NCBI GenBank assembly: GCA_009837885.1 | Contig: VXSP01000034.1 | Location: 1-64,000 of the forward strand | Direction of reading: 5' to 3' | Length of the DNA stretch: 64,000 nucleotides | Source: Holophagales bacterium | GTDB lineage: Bacteria > Acidobacteriota > Thermoanaerobaculia > Multivoradales > Multivoraceae | Shown: one piece after another, positions 36,563 to 45,910 of the stretch | Numbering within the stretch: position 1 is the stretch's first letter | Layout of the letters: every line of letters begins with the position of its first letter | Made by a program: the position numbers and the translations under genes | The notes under the pieces: generated by a model | Told to the model about the DNA's origin: nothing | What the model saw: the letters and a program-made list of their open reading frames with translations, nothing else | Databases searched by the model: none

Positions 36563-38017
36563 TCACCCGAAGATCAGGCCCCAGATCGTGAACAGGGTGA
36601 ACGACACGTACACGGCTGATGCGATCAGCATCATCACGACGTTGAGCGCCTTCGGCCGGGCGGACTTCGGCAACTTCGTCAGATTCACGTAGAGAGTCAG
36701 CGGTACGTAGACCGCCATCGCGAAACCGCCCAGAAGCGCGGAGTTGAAGATGAAGCCGAGCGCGGAGACGCCGGTGAGCTCGAAGAAGGCGGTCGAGGCG
36801 GTGCCGGCGACCATGAACATGATCGCGAAGGTCAGGTACCACTGGCTCTGGGTGCGCTTCTGGCCGAACTTGAACATGGAGCCGAGAAGGTAGGACCAGG
36901 TGCGGGCGCCGCCGTCGACGGCGCCGAGTTGGGAACTGAACAGCGCCGCCATGCCGATCAGCAGGAACACGTAGCGGCCGAACGTGCCGAGACTGGTCTC
37001 CAGGATGACCGACATGTCCCAGACGATCTGGCCCTCCTCGGGAACGATGCCCGCCGGTCGCAGGACGGTGAGCGCCCCGAACATGAACAGGAACATCGTG
37101 AACGTGTTGCCGAGCCAGAAGAAGATGACCTGGTCCTGGATCACGTAGCGCATCCAGCGCCTGAACCGGCTCGCGTTCTCGGGGGTCTCGACGTAGCGGT
37201 AGCCCGTCTGCACTTCGGCCGTCTCGTGGACGCGCAGCGGGTTCGCCAGCACCGGGATACGGCCCCCCATCCCGATGTTCTTGTCCCGCAGGTAGAAGGC
37301 GTACCAGAGGTTGCCGGCGCCGCCGATGCCGGCGAAGACGACCGCGCCGAAGAAGCGGGCGAAGGTGAACTGGTCGTCGAGTTCGATGTGACCGAAGTTG
37401 ATGAGTCCCCGGCCCATCTCCTTGATCGCGTCCCAGGTGCCGACCGAGAACGCGACGTAGATCAGCCCGATCGTGATGACCAGCACCATGATCCCGATCG
37501 CCCGTTCGACCGCCTTGTACATCTGCTTGGGTCCGAACAGGATCAGAGCGATGAGTCCGAACGTCACGGCGGTCCAGAACCACTCCGGGCCCGGGCCGTC
37601 GGGTCCGAAGAAGAGCGCCTTGAGCGCCGCTCCCGACATCCGCGCCCAGCCCGGGAGGAACAGCCCGACGAAGCCGAGCGACAGGAAGGCGTAGATGACT
37701 CCCATCGACATCCGCGCGTACGACGTGTACGGGTGCTCGCCGGTGACCACCGCCCAGCGGCCGATCTCGATGTTGATCCAGAGCTGGAGGAAGACGCCGA
37801 GCGCCGCCGCCCAGATCATGACCGCGCCGAACTTGGCCGTCACCCAGGGCCAGACCGCGAGTTCGCCGGCGCCGATCGCAAGGCCGATCATGATCGCGCC
37901 GGGGCCGGCGAGCTGCCAGAAGGAGAGCTTGCGCTCGGGCAGGTTCTCCTCGCGCAGCGGTGGGATGGGTACCGGCATCTGTCTGGTCGGGATTCCGCGC
38001 CACTGTAGCAGCGCCAT
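36563..38017 (-). CDS. Nramp-like transporter, third paralogue
   Basis: 484 residues from ATG 38017, chosen because a CGGAG ribosome-binding site lies 6 bases upstream; the next Met at 37978 is possible. About 11 membrane segments. The first helix reads GPGAIMIGLAIGAGELAVWP, again with Gly-x-Gly-Glu where classical Nramp has Asp-Pro-Gly-Asn. It is clearly related to the 5744 and 7173 genes but more distant, with a longer inter-helix region. Substrate unknown. Divergent from a serine hydrolase gene with 55 bases between the starts. Confidence 0.83.
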   Translation of the reverse strand: MALLQWRGIPTRQMPVPIPPLREENLPERKLSFWQLAGPGAIMIGLAIGAGELAVWPWVTAKFGAVMIWAAALGVFLQLWINIEIGRWAVVTGEHPYTSYARMSMGVIYAFLSLGFVGLFLPGWARMSGAALKALFFGPDGPGPEWFWTAVTFGLIALILFGPKQMYKAVERAIGIMVLVITIGLIYVAFSVGTWDAIKEMGRGLINFGHIELDDQFTFARFFGAVVFAGIGGAGNLWYAFYLRDKNIGMGGRIPVLANPLRVHETAEVQTGYRYVETPENASRFRRWMRYVIQDQVIFFWLGNTFTMFLFMFGALTVLRPAGIVPEEGQIVWDMSVILETSLGTFGRYVFLLIGMAALFSSQLGAVDGGARTWSYLLGSMFKFGQKRTQSQWYLTFAIMFMVAGTASTAFFELTGVSALGFIFNSALLGGFAMAVYVPLTLYVNLTKLPKSARPKALNVVMMLIASAVYVSFTLFTIWGLIFG

Positions 38018-38072
38018 TCGCGGCTCCGTTACGATCGGCCGCACTTCACGATCCACGCAAGAGGAGACGACG

Positions 38073-39383
38073 ATGAAGAGAGGGATGCTCTCACCCTGGC
38101 GGCCTGCGGTCGCAGCGCTGCTCGCCCTGACCCTGGCCGCCGCAGCGCCGCTGACGGCCGCCGACCCCGAGGTCACGATCTCGAAGCCGGAGCAGGTTGG
38201 CCTGTCGGCCGAACGGCTCGCCCGCATCGACGCGGCGATGAACGGCTACATCGAGGCCGGCAAGGTCGCCGGAGCCACCGGTCTGATCGCCCGCCGCGGT
38301 GAGATCGCGTACTTCAACACCTACGGCTACCGGGACCTCGAGACGAAGGAACCGATGCCGAAGGATGCGCTCTTCCGCATCTACTCGATGTCCAAGGCGG
38401 TGACCGGCGTTGCCGTGATGATCCTCCACGAGAAGTACGGCTTCCCGCTGCGCACGCCCGCCTCGCGCTGGATTCCGGCCCTCGGTGACCTGGAAGTCAC
38501 CGAATGGAGCGTCGACCCGACCGGCGATCCGCGCATGCAACTCGTCCCCGCGAACCGCGACATGACGGTTCAGGACCTGCTGACGCATAGCGCCGGCATC
38601 AGCTACGGCGGTCCGCGCAACGCGCGCGGCGGCATGTACTACGCCGAACTCGGCGTCGGCAACCGCGACCAGACTCTCGAGGAGTTCGTCGACAAGCTGG
38701 GCCAGGCGCCGCTTCACGACCACCCCGGTACGGTGTGGCGCTACGGCTACGGCATGGACGTCCTGGGCCGCCTGGTCGAGGTCATCTCCGGCCAGACCTT
38801 CGACGTCTTCCTCGAAGAGGAGATCTTCAAACCGCTGGGGATGAAGGACACCGCGTTCTACGTCCGCCCGGGCACCGAGGACCGGCTGGCCGTGCTCTAC
38901 ACGCCTGACCGCGAGGCGGGCGACGGCACCGTCATGCGCTCCAGCGCGCCGCCGCAGGACTCCTACCTCAAGAAGCCGAAGATCTTCTACGGCGGCGCGG
39001 GCCTGGTCTCGACCACCACCGACTACTACCGGATGGTCCAGATGCTGCTCGACGGCGGCCGCTACGACGGCGGTCAGTTGCTGAGCCCGAAGTCCGTCAA
39101 ACTGCTGTCGTCCGACCACATCGGCGACATGCCGCGGGTCGGCCAGTTGATGGGGCCGGGCGACGGGTTCGGGCTCACCTTCCGGGTGAACACGAACCCC
39201 GGCATCAACGGCGCGCTGGGTTCTCCCGGTGACTACAGTTGGGGCGGCGCCGCGGGTACCCGCTTCTGGATCGACCCCGACGAAGAAATGGTCGCCGTGT
39301 TCATGATCCAGATCCTCCCCCACGCCGGCCTGACCTACGGCACGGAGTTCCGCAACCTCGCCTACCAGGCGATCATCGACTGA
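38073..39383 (+). CDS. Serine hydrolase, beta-lactamase class C family
   Basis: 436 residues from ATG 38073 with GAGGAG upstream. Signal peptide ending PLTAADP. The nucleophile motif Ser-x-x-Lys is SMSK near residue 109 and the Tyr motif is YGYGMD near residue 227 in place of Tyr-x-Asn; a later HxG-type motif may be WGGAAGT. These exported enzymes act as esterases, D-aminopeptidases or carboxypeptidases, seldom as true beta-lactamases. Followed after 23 bases by an oxidoreductase gene, probably in one transcript. Confidence 0.88.
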   Translation: MKRGMLSPWRPAVAALLALTLAAAAPLTAADPEVTISKPEQVGLSAERLARIDAAMNGYIEAGKVAGATGLIARRGEIAYFNTYGYRDLETKEPMPKDALFRIYSMSKAVTGVAVMILHEKYGFPLRTPASRWIPALGDLEVTEWSVDPTGDPRMQLVPANRDMTVQDLLTHSAGISYGGPRNARGGMYYAELGVGNRDQTLEEFVDKLGQAPLHDHPGTVWRYGYGMDVLGRLVEVISGQTFDVFLEEEIFKPLGMKDTAFYVRPGTEDRLAVLYTPDREAGDGTVMRSSAPPQDSYLKKPKIFYGGAGLVSTTTDYYRMVQMLLDGGRYDGGQLLSPKSVKLLSSDHIGDMPRVGQLMGPGDGFGLTFRVNTNPGINGALGSPGDYSWGGAAGTRFWIDPDEEMVAVFMIQILPHAGLTYGTEFRNLAYQAIID

Positions 39384-39406
39384 CCCCTTCCGGAGCACGA
39401 CGAAAG

Positions 39407-40423
39407 ATGTCCGACCGCAGCCAGGAAATCCGCCTCGCTTCCCGCCCCGCCGGCGAACCCGAGGCGGCGAACTTCGAACTCGCCGAAACCGGGATGCCGG
39501 CCGCGGGCGCCGGTCAGGCGCTCGTGCGCAACGTCTACATGTCGGTCGACCCGTACATGCGGGGCCGCATGCGGGACATCAAGTCCTACACGCCGCCGTT
39601 CGCCATCGGCAAGGCGCTCGACGGCGGCGCCGTGGGAGTCGTCGAGGAGTCGAACACGGACGCCCTCTCGCCGGGCGACCTGGTATCGAGCCGTTTCGGC
39701 TGGCGCAGCCACTTTGCCGCCCACGCGACGGAACTGCAGAAGCTCGACACTCACGGCGCGCCGCTGTCCGCCTTCCTCGGCGTGCTCGGCATGCCGGGGA
39801 TGACCGCCTACGTCGGCCTGCTCGACCTCGGCGAACCGAAGGAAGGCGAGACCGTGTTCGTGTCGGCCGCGGCGGGTGCGGTCGGCAGCCTGGTCGGCCA
39901 GATCGCGAAGATCAAGGGGTGCCGCGCGGTCGGCAGCGCCGGCTCACCGGAAAAGGTCGAGCACCTGGTCTCCGATCTCGGTTACGACGCCGCCTTCGAC
40001 TACCACGACGACCTGAACCGGTCCCTGAGCGAGACCTGCCCGGACGGCATCGACGTCTACTTCGAGAACGTCGGCGGAGCGACGCTCGAGGCCGTCCTGC
40101 TGCACATGAACATGTTCGGCCGCATTCCCGTGTGCGGGATGATCGCCCACTACAACGACGAGGAGCCCCGCCCAGGACCGAGGACCCTCATCTCGATCAT
40201 CCCCAAACGCCTCAAGATGCAGGGCTTCATCGTCTCGGACCACATGGACCGCCGTGCCGACTTCGTCCGCGATGTCGCCGGCTGGATCGCGGAAGGCAAG
40301 GTCGCCTACCGCGAGACGATCGTCTCCGGCCTCGAGAACGCCCCGGAGGCGTTCATGGGCCTCTTCCGCGGCGAGAACACCGGCAAGATGGTGGTCCAGA
40401 TCAGCGACGATCCGACGGCGTAG
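39407..40423 (+). CDS. Zinc-free NADP-dependent oxidoreductase (MDR/prostaglandin-reductase-like)
   Basis: 338 residues from ATG 39407. The MDR/leukotriene-B4 dehydrogenase group is shown by VDPYMRGRM, the cofactor loop AAAGAVGSLVGQIAKIKG near residue 150, and YFENVGG near residue 225. No catalytic zinc ligands are seen. These enzymes reduce alkenals, enones or quinones with NADPH. It follows a serine hydrolase; a joint pathway is not evident. Confidence 0.9.
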   Translation: MSDRSQEIRLASRPAGEPEAANFELAETGMPAAGAGQALVRNVYMSVDPYMRGRMRDIKSYTPPFAIGKALDGGAVGVVEESNTDALSPGDLVSSRFGWRSHFAAHATELQKLDTHGAPLSAFLGVLGMPGMTAYVGLLDLGEPKEGETVFVSAAAGAVGSLVGQIAKIKGCRAVGSAGSPEKVEHLVSDLGYDAAFDYHDDLNRSLSETCPDGIDVYFENVGGATLEAVLLHMNMFGRIPVCGMIAHYNDEEPRPGPRTLISIIPKRLKMQGFIVSDHMDRRADFVRDVAGWIAEGKVAYRETIVSGLENAPEAFMGLFRGENTGKMVVQISDDPTA

Positions 40424-40482
40424 CGCCCGGGCGGCAGCCTCGATACCAAAGACAAGACATCAGTGATACCATCGGCGACGCG

Positions 40483-41058
40483 ATGGCTACGCTGTCGAAC
40501 TCGCAATCGTCACAGCCCGCGAAGTCGGGTCGATTCCTGCTCCGGATGCCGGCAGCACTCCATGCCACACTCCATGGGGCGGCCCGATCCGCGGGCCTGT
40601 CGCTGAACGAGTACTGCGTCCGCCGGCTCGCGTCGGGGGGCAGCCGCCATCCTGAAGCAGCCGCGCTCGTAAACCAGGCCGTCGCGGTCGCTGGCGACCG
40701 CCTCCGAGCGGTCGTACTGCATGGCTCCGTGGTTCGGGGCGAGGCGGCCGCAGGCTCAGACCTCGATGTCCTTGTCGTCGTCGACCGCGGCGTCCGACTG
40801 AACCGCGGCCTCTACAAAGCCTGGGACGCCGGCTCCCCGGCGTCGCCCGGTCAACGACCGGTCGACCCCCACTTCGTCCATTCGCCCGCCGAAGACAGCA
40901 TGAGCGGACTCTGGGCGGAGGCGGCAATCGCAGGCGAAGTCCTGTTCGACCACGACGGCGGAACGTCCGCCCACCTCGCCCGCATGCGCCGCGAGATTGC
41001 CGAAGGGCGGCTTTGCCGCCGCATCGTCCACGGACAGCCCTACTGGACGGCGGCCTGA
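40483..41058 (+). CDS. RHH domain-nucleotidyltransferase fusion (MNT antitoxin-like)
   Basis: 191 residues from ATG 40483. Residues about 17-50 (GRFLLRMPAALHATL, GLSLNEYCVRRLA) match the ribbon-helix-helix at the C-terminus of HicB and related repressors. The remainder is a minimal nucleotidyltransferase: LHGSVVRGEAAAGSDLDVLVVVD contains Gly-Ser and the paired Asp-x-Asp. The TGA overlaps the ATG of an HEPN gene (TGATG). MNT-HEPN pairs are toxin-antitoxin systems in which the MNT adenylylates or AMPylates the HEPN toxin. Having the DNA-binding module fused would allow autoregulation by the antitoxin. Confidence 0.8.
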   Translation: MATLSNSQSSQPAKSGRFLLRMPAALHATLHGAARSAGLSLNEYCVRRLASGGSRHPEAAALVNQAVAVAGDRLRAVVLHGSVVRGEAAAGSDLDVLVVVDRGVRLNRGLYKAWDAGSPASPGQRPVDPHFVHSPAEDSMSGLWAEAAIAGEVLFDHDGGTSAHLARMRREIAEGRLCRRIVHGQPYWTAA

Positions 41059-41474
41059 TGCGCAATCGTGCTCTGGCGGCCGACTACGTCCGTCGGGCGC
41101 GGGCCCGCCTCCCCACGCTCGATGTGCTGTACGAGGCTCAGAGTTGGGCCGACGTCGTCCGCGAGTCGCAGGAGATCGTTGAACTCGGCCTCAAGGGTCT
41201 GCTTCGCTCGGTCGGCGTCGACCCGCCCCGCCTCCACGACGTGGCCGACGTGCTGGAGGCCGAACGGGCTCGACTGCCAGCGCCGGTGCTTGAACGCCTG
41301 GACGAACTCTCGCGGACATCCCGCAGCCTGAGGCGCGACCGGGAACTCGCCTTCTACGGCGCGGAGGATCTGACGCCTTCCGATTTCTACCGCGAGTCCG
41401 ATGCCTCGGAAGCACGGGCAGCCGCCCGCCTCGTCGTAGAGACCGTCGTGCCATGCGTACCGGACTGTCGGTGA
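41058..41474 (+). CDS. HEPN-domain protein (putative toxin of MNT-HEPN pair)
   Basis: 138 residues from ATG 41058, overlapping the stop of the MNT gene. Helical, with HEPN features: SQEIVELGLKGLLRSVGVDPP, then LHDVADVLE and the RRDRELAFYGAEDLTPSDFY segment. This pattern resembles the COG1895 type, rather than the HepT type with Arg-x4-His-x-Tyr, so whether it is a ribonuclease is uncertain. Translational coupling to the nucleotidyltransferase gene supports a toxin-antitoxin or paired regulatory function. Confidence 0.8.
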   Translation: MRNRALAADYVRRARARLPTLDVLYEAQSWADVVRESQEIVELGLKGLLRSVGVDPPRLHDVADVLEAERARLPAPVLERLDELSRTSRSLRRDRELAFYGAEDLTPSDFYRESDASEARAAARLVVETVVPCVPDCR

Positions 41475-41508
41475 GGCAAGCGCCGCCAGGGACGATGAGG
41501 ACGAGACG

Positions 41509-41527
41509 AGGCGCCTTGAACGCGCCT
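41509..41527. terminator. Short hairpin between convergent genes
   Basis: AGGCGC at 41509-41514 and GCGCCT at 41522-41527 around a 7-base loop, between the HEPN gene and the stop of the convergent phosphotransferase. No U-tract, so weak evidence for termination. Confidence 0.25.
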
Positions 41528-41544
41528 GGGGGAGAGCGCGACGC

Positions 41545-42414
41545 TTACACCCGGAACCGCGCCCTGAACTCCGCGTAGCCTTCCTCGAACGTGCATGGGT
41601 AGCCCTGCAGCGCGTACACCATTGACTCCAGTGCCATCCGGCGGAAGTACAACTGCGCCCGCCACAGCTTCCTCTCATCCTTCGGTCCGCGGTACTGGTC
41701 CGCGACGCATTGGGCGAACCGCTGCCCGTAGGCAAGCAGTCCGGCGAAGTCGAGGGCGGGGTCTCCGATGGAGCGGTCGCCGAAGTCGATGATGTTGACC
41801 TGTCGCCGGTCCGCGTCCCAGAGTATGTGCTCGCCGGCCAGATCGCCGTGCACGAGCGCCGCCGGGCGGGTCGGTTTCACTTCGGCGGCCAGCTCGGTCA
41901 GGAAGGCACGGATGACCTCGACTTCGTGCGATGCGAGGCGTGGTAGCACGAGCGTTTCGACGTCACGAACGAGGTCCTCGTGGTCCTTCCGCGGGTCCTG
42001 CTCGGACACGTCGCACTCGCGGGCGACCGACTTCGGGGTCTCGTGGACCGTGGTGAGGAACGCGGCGAGCTGTTCCGCTATCCGTTCCCTTGCCGTATCG
42101 GAGAGGCCGCTGAAGGTGGCGACGTCCAGCTCCCGACCGGCGAGAAGTCCGTAGCCGGCGAACGAGCCGTCGGCGGACTCGTAGACGTAGTCGGGGATGC
42201 CGACGTCGACCCTCGGCTGAAGGTGGCGAAGCAGCCTGGCTTCGTTCGCCAGCGCATCCCGGTTCGCCCGGGCGGCCCTGGGAGCCCGGAAGACGAGCGC
42301 CTCGTCGAGGATCAGGACGGCATGGTCCCAGCCGTGCGTCAGGTACCGGTGCGACGTCCAGGTGACGTTGGGAAACTCCTCCCGTATCCGCCGCAGAAGC
42401 AGAGCTTCTTCCAT
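41545..42414 (-). CDS. Aminoglycoside phosphotransferase (APH)-family kinase
   Basis: 289 residues. The APH/choline-kinase fold is shown by the catalytic loop LVHGDLAGEHIL near residue 197 (the usual Asn of HGDxxxxN is His) and the metal-binding IIDFGDRSIGDPALD near residue 215. It lacks a recognisable resistance subfamily signature; homologues phosphorylate many small molecules, including choline, homoserine and antibiotics, so no substrate is proposed. It is convergent with the MNT-HEPN genes and follows the hydroxyacid oxidase gene by 72 bases on the same strand. Confidence 0.82.
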   Translation of the reverse strand: MEEALLLRRIREEFPNVTWTSHRYLTHGWDHAVLILDEALVFRAPRAARANRDALANEARLLRHLQPRVDVGIPDYVYESADGSFAGYGLLAGRELDVATFSGLSDTARERIAEQLAAFLTTVHETPKSVARECDVSEQDPRKDHEDLVRDVETLVLPRLASHEVEVIRAFLTELAAEVKPTRPAALVHGDLAGEHILWDADRRQVNIIDFGDRSIGDPALDFAGLLAYGQRFAQCVADQYRGPKDERKLWRAQLYFRRMALESMVYALQGYPCTFEEGYAEFRARFRV

Positions 42415-42486
42415 GCGCGTCGCCAGCCTACAGCCCGTGCCGGACGGGCGGCCGGGCCGGCGGGCGCTTCCGGCGCCCCCGCAGGC

Positions 42487-43608
42487 TCAGGGGTACGGGT
42501 AGTCCAGGTCCAGGAACGGAAAGGCGCCGAGGACGTCCGGAGGATCGACCGGCAGGGCGCGGTGGAGGCAGGAGGCGTCGAGTTCGTCCCAGCCGGTGAC
42601 GCCGAGCAGGCCGAGGCAGGTGACGATCTCGTGCTCGAGGATCCCGAGCATGCGGACGACGCCTTCGCGGCCGCCGGCGGCCATGGCGATGGCCTCGAGG
42701 CGGCCGATGCCGACCGCGTCGGCGCCCAGAACCCTGGCCTTGACCACGTCCGTGCCGCGCATGAAGCCGCCGTCGACGACGACCTCGGTGCGGCCATCGA
42801 CTTCCTTCACGACCTCCGGCAGGGTGTCGAGGGTGCCGCGGCAGTGGTCGAGCTGGCGACCGCCGTGGTTCGAGACGTAGACCACGTCGACGCCGTGCTC
42901 GCACGCGAGCCCCGCGTCCTCGGCCGTGGCGATGCCCTTGAGGATCAGCGGGATATCGAACTCGTCCTTGATCCGCTTGACCAGGTCCCAGGTCATCCGC
43001 GCCTGGTAGTTGAGCGGCGCTACGCGAGTGGTCGCTTCGCCGACCGAGGGCGGCCGCCAGCGCTTCAGCAGGTCCCGCTCCCGGCGGCTGTAGACCTGGG
43101 TGTCGACGGTCAGGCAGAAGCCGTTGTAGCCGGCCGCAACGGCCCGGCGAATCAGGCCCCGCATCCAGTCTTCGTCGTCGGCCAGGTAGAGCTGGTAGAC
43201 CTTGGCCGAGTCGGACGCTTCGGCCGTCCCCTCGAGACCGGGCAGGCACACCGAGCTGACGAAGTTCATGATCCCGAACTCCTCGGCCGCCTTGCCGGCG
43301 GTGGCGCCGCCGCCTTCCTCGAACAGTTGCAGCGAGCCGATCGGCGCCAGGATCACGGGAATGCGGAGATCGTGGCCGAGCAGCGACCCGCCGGCGCGGA
43401 CTTCGGACACGTCGGTCAGCACCCGCGGCCGGAAGGCCACGGAGTCCAGCGCCTGCCGGTTCCGCTTCACGCTCGTCTCGGTCTCGGCGCCGCCGACCAG
43501 GTAGTCCCAGACGTTGCCGTCCAGGTTCCGGCGCGCGGCCACGACGAGCTCGTGAAGGGTCAGTGCGTTCCTGGCCGCTTCTCCCGGCGCCAGCGGATCG
43601 TCGCTCAT
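42487..43608 (-). CDS. FMN-dependent alpha-hydroxyacid oxidase/dehydrogenase
   Basis: 373 residues from ATG 43608, chosen over an upstream ATG at 43635 because the domain begins shortly after it. TIM-barrel FMN features: NVWDYLVGGAETE near the N-terminus, the active-site His in YVSNHGGRQLDHCRGTLD, and the FMN-phosphate-binding VVVDGGFMRGTDVVKA and GADAVGIGR. The family oxidises L-lactate, glycolate or mandelate. Starts 96 bases from the divergent zincin gene. Confidence 0.9.
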   Translation of the reverse strand: MSDDPLAPGEAARNALTLHELVVAARRNLDGNVWDYLVGGAETETSVKRNRQALDSVAFRPRVLTDVSEVRAGGSLLGHDLRIPVILAPIGSLQLFEEGGGATAGKAAEEFGIMNFVSSVCLPGLEGTAEASDSAKVYQLYLADDEDWMRGLIRRAVAAGYNGFCLTVDTQVYSRRERDLLKRWRPPSVGEATTRVAPLNYQARMTWDLVKRIKDEFDIPLILKGIATAEDAGLACEHGVDVVYVSNHGGRQLDHCRGTLDTLPEVVKEVDGRTEVVVDGGFMRGTDVVKARVLGADAVGIGRLEAIAMAAGGREGVVRMLGILEHEIVTCLGLLGVTGWDELDASCLHRALPVDPPDVLGAFPFLDLDYPYP

Positions 43609-43703
43609 GTTCGGACGTCGTCTGGGATCGGTCACGGAAGCGCTCGACTCTTTCGGGCGGGACCCTAGCAGTCCGGCACGGCGCCTGACAGGCTAACCGC
43701 CGC

Positions 43704-44069
43704 ATGATCGAGGTCGACCTGCCGCGGTTCGAGTACCTGCTGTCGCGTGCCCTGGACACGCTTCCGCCGGCGTTCGCCGAGCTGATCGACAACGTCGCCG
43801 TCGTCGTGGAAGAGGAGCCGAGCGAGGAGGATCTGCGCCTGGTCGGGCTCGACCCGGAGGAGGACGACCTGCTGGGCCTCTACCACGGCGTGCCGCTCGA
43901 CGAACGGGGCAGCGGCTACAGCTCCCTGCCCGACCGTGTCGTGATCTACCGTCTGCCGATCCTGTGGATCTGCGACACGGAGGCGGATGTCGTGCGCGAG
44001 GTGCGCGACACACTCGTGCACGAGCTCGGACACCACTTCGGTCTCGGCGACGACGACATGCCGTACTAG
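43704..44069 (+). CDS. Zincin-like metallopeptidase-family protein (PF06262 type)
   Basis: 121 residues ending in the motif HELGHHFGLGDDDM, the HExxH zinc site with a downstream acidic residue that defines the small PF06262 (DUF1025) group. The N-terminal half contains FEYLLSRALDTLPPAFAELIDNV. These short cytoplasmic proteins are probably proteases but their substrate is unknown. Single gene, followed by a DUF1295 gene after 99 bases. Confidence 0.88.
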   Translation: MIEVDLPRFEYLLSRALDTLPPAFAELIDNVAVVVEEEPSEEDLRLVGLDPEEDDLLGLYHGVPLDERGSGYSSLPDRVVIYRLPILWICDTEADVVREVRDTLVHELGHHFGLGDDDMPY

Positions 44070-44168
44070 GACTACGGCAGGTCCGGATTCCGCCTTCGGC
44101 GGATGCCGACGGGGACGCCGGCGCACCCAGTCCGCACCGCGCTGGCATCCGGCTGCTAGGTTCCGTTG

Positions 44169-45041
44169 ATGCCGAAGTCCCTCCCCTACCTGGGCATCGC
44201 CGGGGCGCTCGTTGCCGGTGCGCTGATGGCGGCCGCCGGCGGCAGCCACGGCGTGGAGGTGGGCGGGCTGCCGGCTTTCGCGGCGGTCGTCGCCGCGGCC
44301 TTCGCTGTCCAGTGGATCGCGTTCACTCCGGCCTGGTTCCTCCAGACGGAGCGATTCTTCGACCTGACCGGGAGCATCACCTTCCTGGTCGTGACCGCGG
44401 GCGCCCTGCTGATCCGCGGCGGCTTCGACCCGCGGTCGCTCGTCATCGCCGCGGCCATCGGGGTGTGGGCGTTGAGGCTGGGTCCCTTCCTCTTCCTGCG
44501 CGTCCGCCGGGACGGCGAGGATCGGCGCTTCCGGCAGATCAAGCCAAACTTCCCCGTCTTCCTGATGACCTGGACGCTCCAGGGCCTGTGGGTGTCCTTG
44601 ACCGCGGCACCGGCGCTAGCGGCGCTGCTCGCGAGGGAAGGCACGCCGCCGGACTGGACCCTCGCAACCGGGCTGGTCCTGTGGACTCTCGGCTTCGTGG
44701 TCGAAGTGACCGCCGACGCCCAGAAGACCCGCTTCCGCGCGATACCGGAGAACCGGGACCGGTACATCACGTCGGGGCTCTGGGCCTGGTCGCGCCACCC
44801 GAACTACTTCGGCGAGATCGTGCTGTGGATCGGCATCGCGGTGATCGCGGCACCGGCACTCGAGGGCTGGCAACTGGCGACGCTGGTGTCGCCGATCTTC
44901 GTGTGGCTGCTCCTGACCAGGATCAGCGGCGTCCGGATGCTCGAAGCGCGGGCGAACCGGAAATGGCGCGACGATCCCGGCTACCGGGACTACGTCCGCC
45001 GCACGAACACGCTGCTGCTCCGGCCCCCGCGCAGGACTTGA
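44169..45041 (+). CDS. DUF1295-family membrane reductase/methyltransferase-like protein
   Basis: 290 residues from ATG 44169 (a TTG lies just before it). About seven membrane segments and the C-terminal signature ITSGLWAWSRHPNYFGE shared by steroid 5-alpha reductase-like DUF1295 proteins and isoprenylcysteine methyltransferases. An additional LEARANRKWRDDPGY box fits the DUF1295 family. Function in bacteria is unclear; a lipid or steroid-like substrate is plausible. Its stop is overlapped by the TTG start of the acyltransferase gene. Confidence 0.87.
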   Translation: MPKSLPYLGIAGALVAGALMAAAGGSHGVEVGGLPAFAAVVAAAFAVQWIAFTPAWFLQTERFFDLTGSITFLVVTAGALLIRGGFDPRSLVIAAAIGVWALRLGPFLFLRVRRDGEDRRFRQIKPNFPVFLMTWTLQGLWVSLTAAPALAALLAREGTPPDWTLATGLVLWTLGFVVEVTADAQKTRFRAIPENRDRYITSGLWAWSRHPNYFGEIVLWIGIAVIAAPALEGWQLATLVSPIFVWLLLTRISGVRMLEARANRKWRDDPGYRDYVRRTNTLLLRPPRRT

Positions 45042-45910
45042 CGGCGCCGCAGCACCTGAGGGCGGCGACCTGCCTCGCCGCCATCACGCTGAACCTGACC
45101 TTCTGGGCGCTGCTGCTGCTCGTCCTGCTGCCCGCCAAGGCCGCGCCGCGGACGCGACCGTGGTTCCGGCGAGCCGCCGCGCGCATCTATCGGGCCGCCG
45201 TGCGTGTCGACAACGTGCTGCTGCGGCGCATCTCCCGCGCCTCTTGGCACGTCCGCGCACTGAGCCTCGATCCGACCAGACCTCACATCGTCCTTTCGAA
45301 CCACCGTTCCTGGGCCGACATCTTCCTGGTCCAAAGCCTCATCGCCACCGGCGGTCCAATCGTCACCTTCCTGTGCAAGCGTGAACTCCTGTACGTGCCG
45401 ATCTTCGGCCTGATCATCCTCGCCTTCGACTTCCCGGTGCTCCGCCGCCAGGCACAGCGCGGGATCGACGCCGGGAGCCGGCGAGGCGACGACCGCCGCC
45501 GGGTGACCGAGGCAGCAGCGGCCCTGCTCGAGTTTCCCGCGGCCATCCTGTCGTTCGCCGAGGGGACGCGCTTCACCGTCGCCAAGCGGGCTGCAAACAA
45601 ACGCGATTTCGGCGACGGGCACGGAGCGTCCGGGATTGCTCCCCAGTACGAGCACCTGCTGCCACCCCGCGCCGGCGGCCTCGCCGCCATGATCGAAGCG
45701 CTCGCCCCGGGCGGCGGCTCGATCGTGGACCTGACGCTCGTCTACCCGCGGCCCTCCACGTTCTGGGAGTTCCTGGGCGGCGCCGCGGGGTTGGTGGAGG
45801 TGGCGTGGGAGACGATCCCAATAGCTGCCGTTAAGCCGGACGAGGTGACGAAGTGGCTGAACGACCGCTGGCGACACAAGGAGGAGTGGTTGTCCCGTCG
45901 AGCTTTATGA
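45038..45910 (+). CDS. PlsC-like lysophospholipid acyltransferase
   Basis: 290 residues from TTG 45038, which overlaps the stop of the preceding gene (TTGA); the open frame further upstream is not supported. One N-terminal membrane segment, then acyltransferase motifs: block I NHRSWAD (His-x4-Asp) near residue 87, CKRELLYVPIFG, and block III SFAEGTRF near residue 171. Family members such as YihG acylate lysophosphatidic acid with an acyl-CoA or acyl-ACP donor. Coupling with the DUF1295 gene suggests a lipid-related pair. Confidence 0.85.
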   Translation: MTAPQHLRAATCLAAITLNLTFWALLLLVLLPAKAAPRTRPWFRRAAARIYRAAVRVDNVLLRRISRASWHVRALSLDPTRPHIVLSNHRSWADIFLVQSLIATGGPIVTFLCKRELLYVPIFGLIILAFDFPVLRRQAQRGIDAGSRRGDDRRRVTEAAAALLEFPAAILSFAEGTRFTVAKRAANKRDFGDGHGASGIAPQYEHLLPPRAGGLAAMIEALAPGGGSIVDLTLVYPRPSTFWEFLGGAAGLVEVAWETIPIAAVKPDEVTKWLNDRWRHKEEWLSRRAL

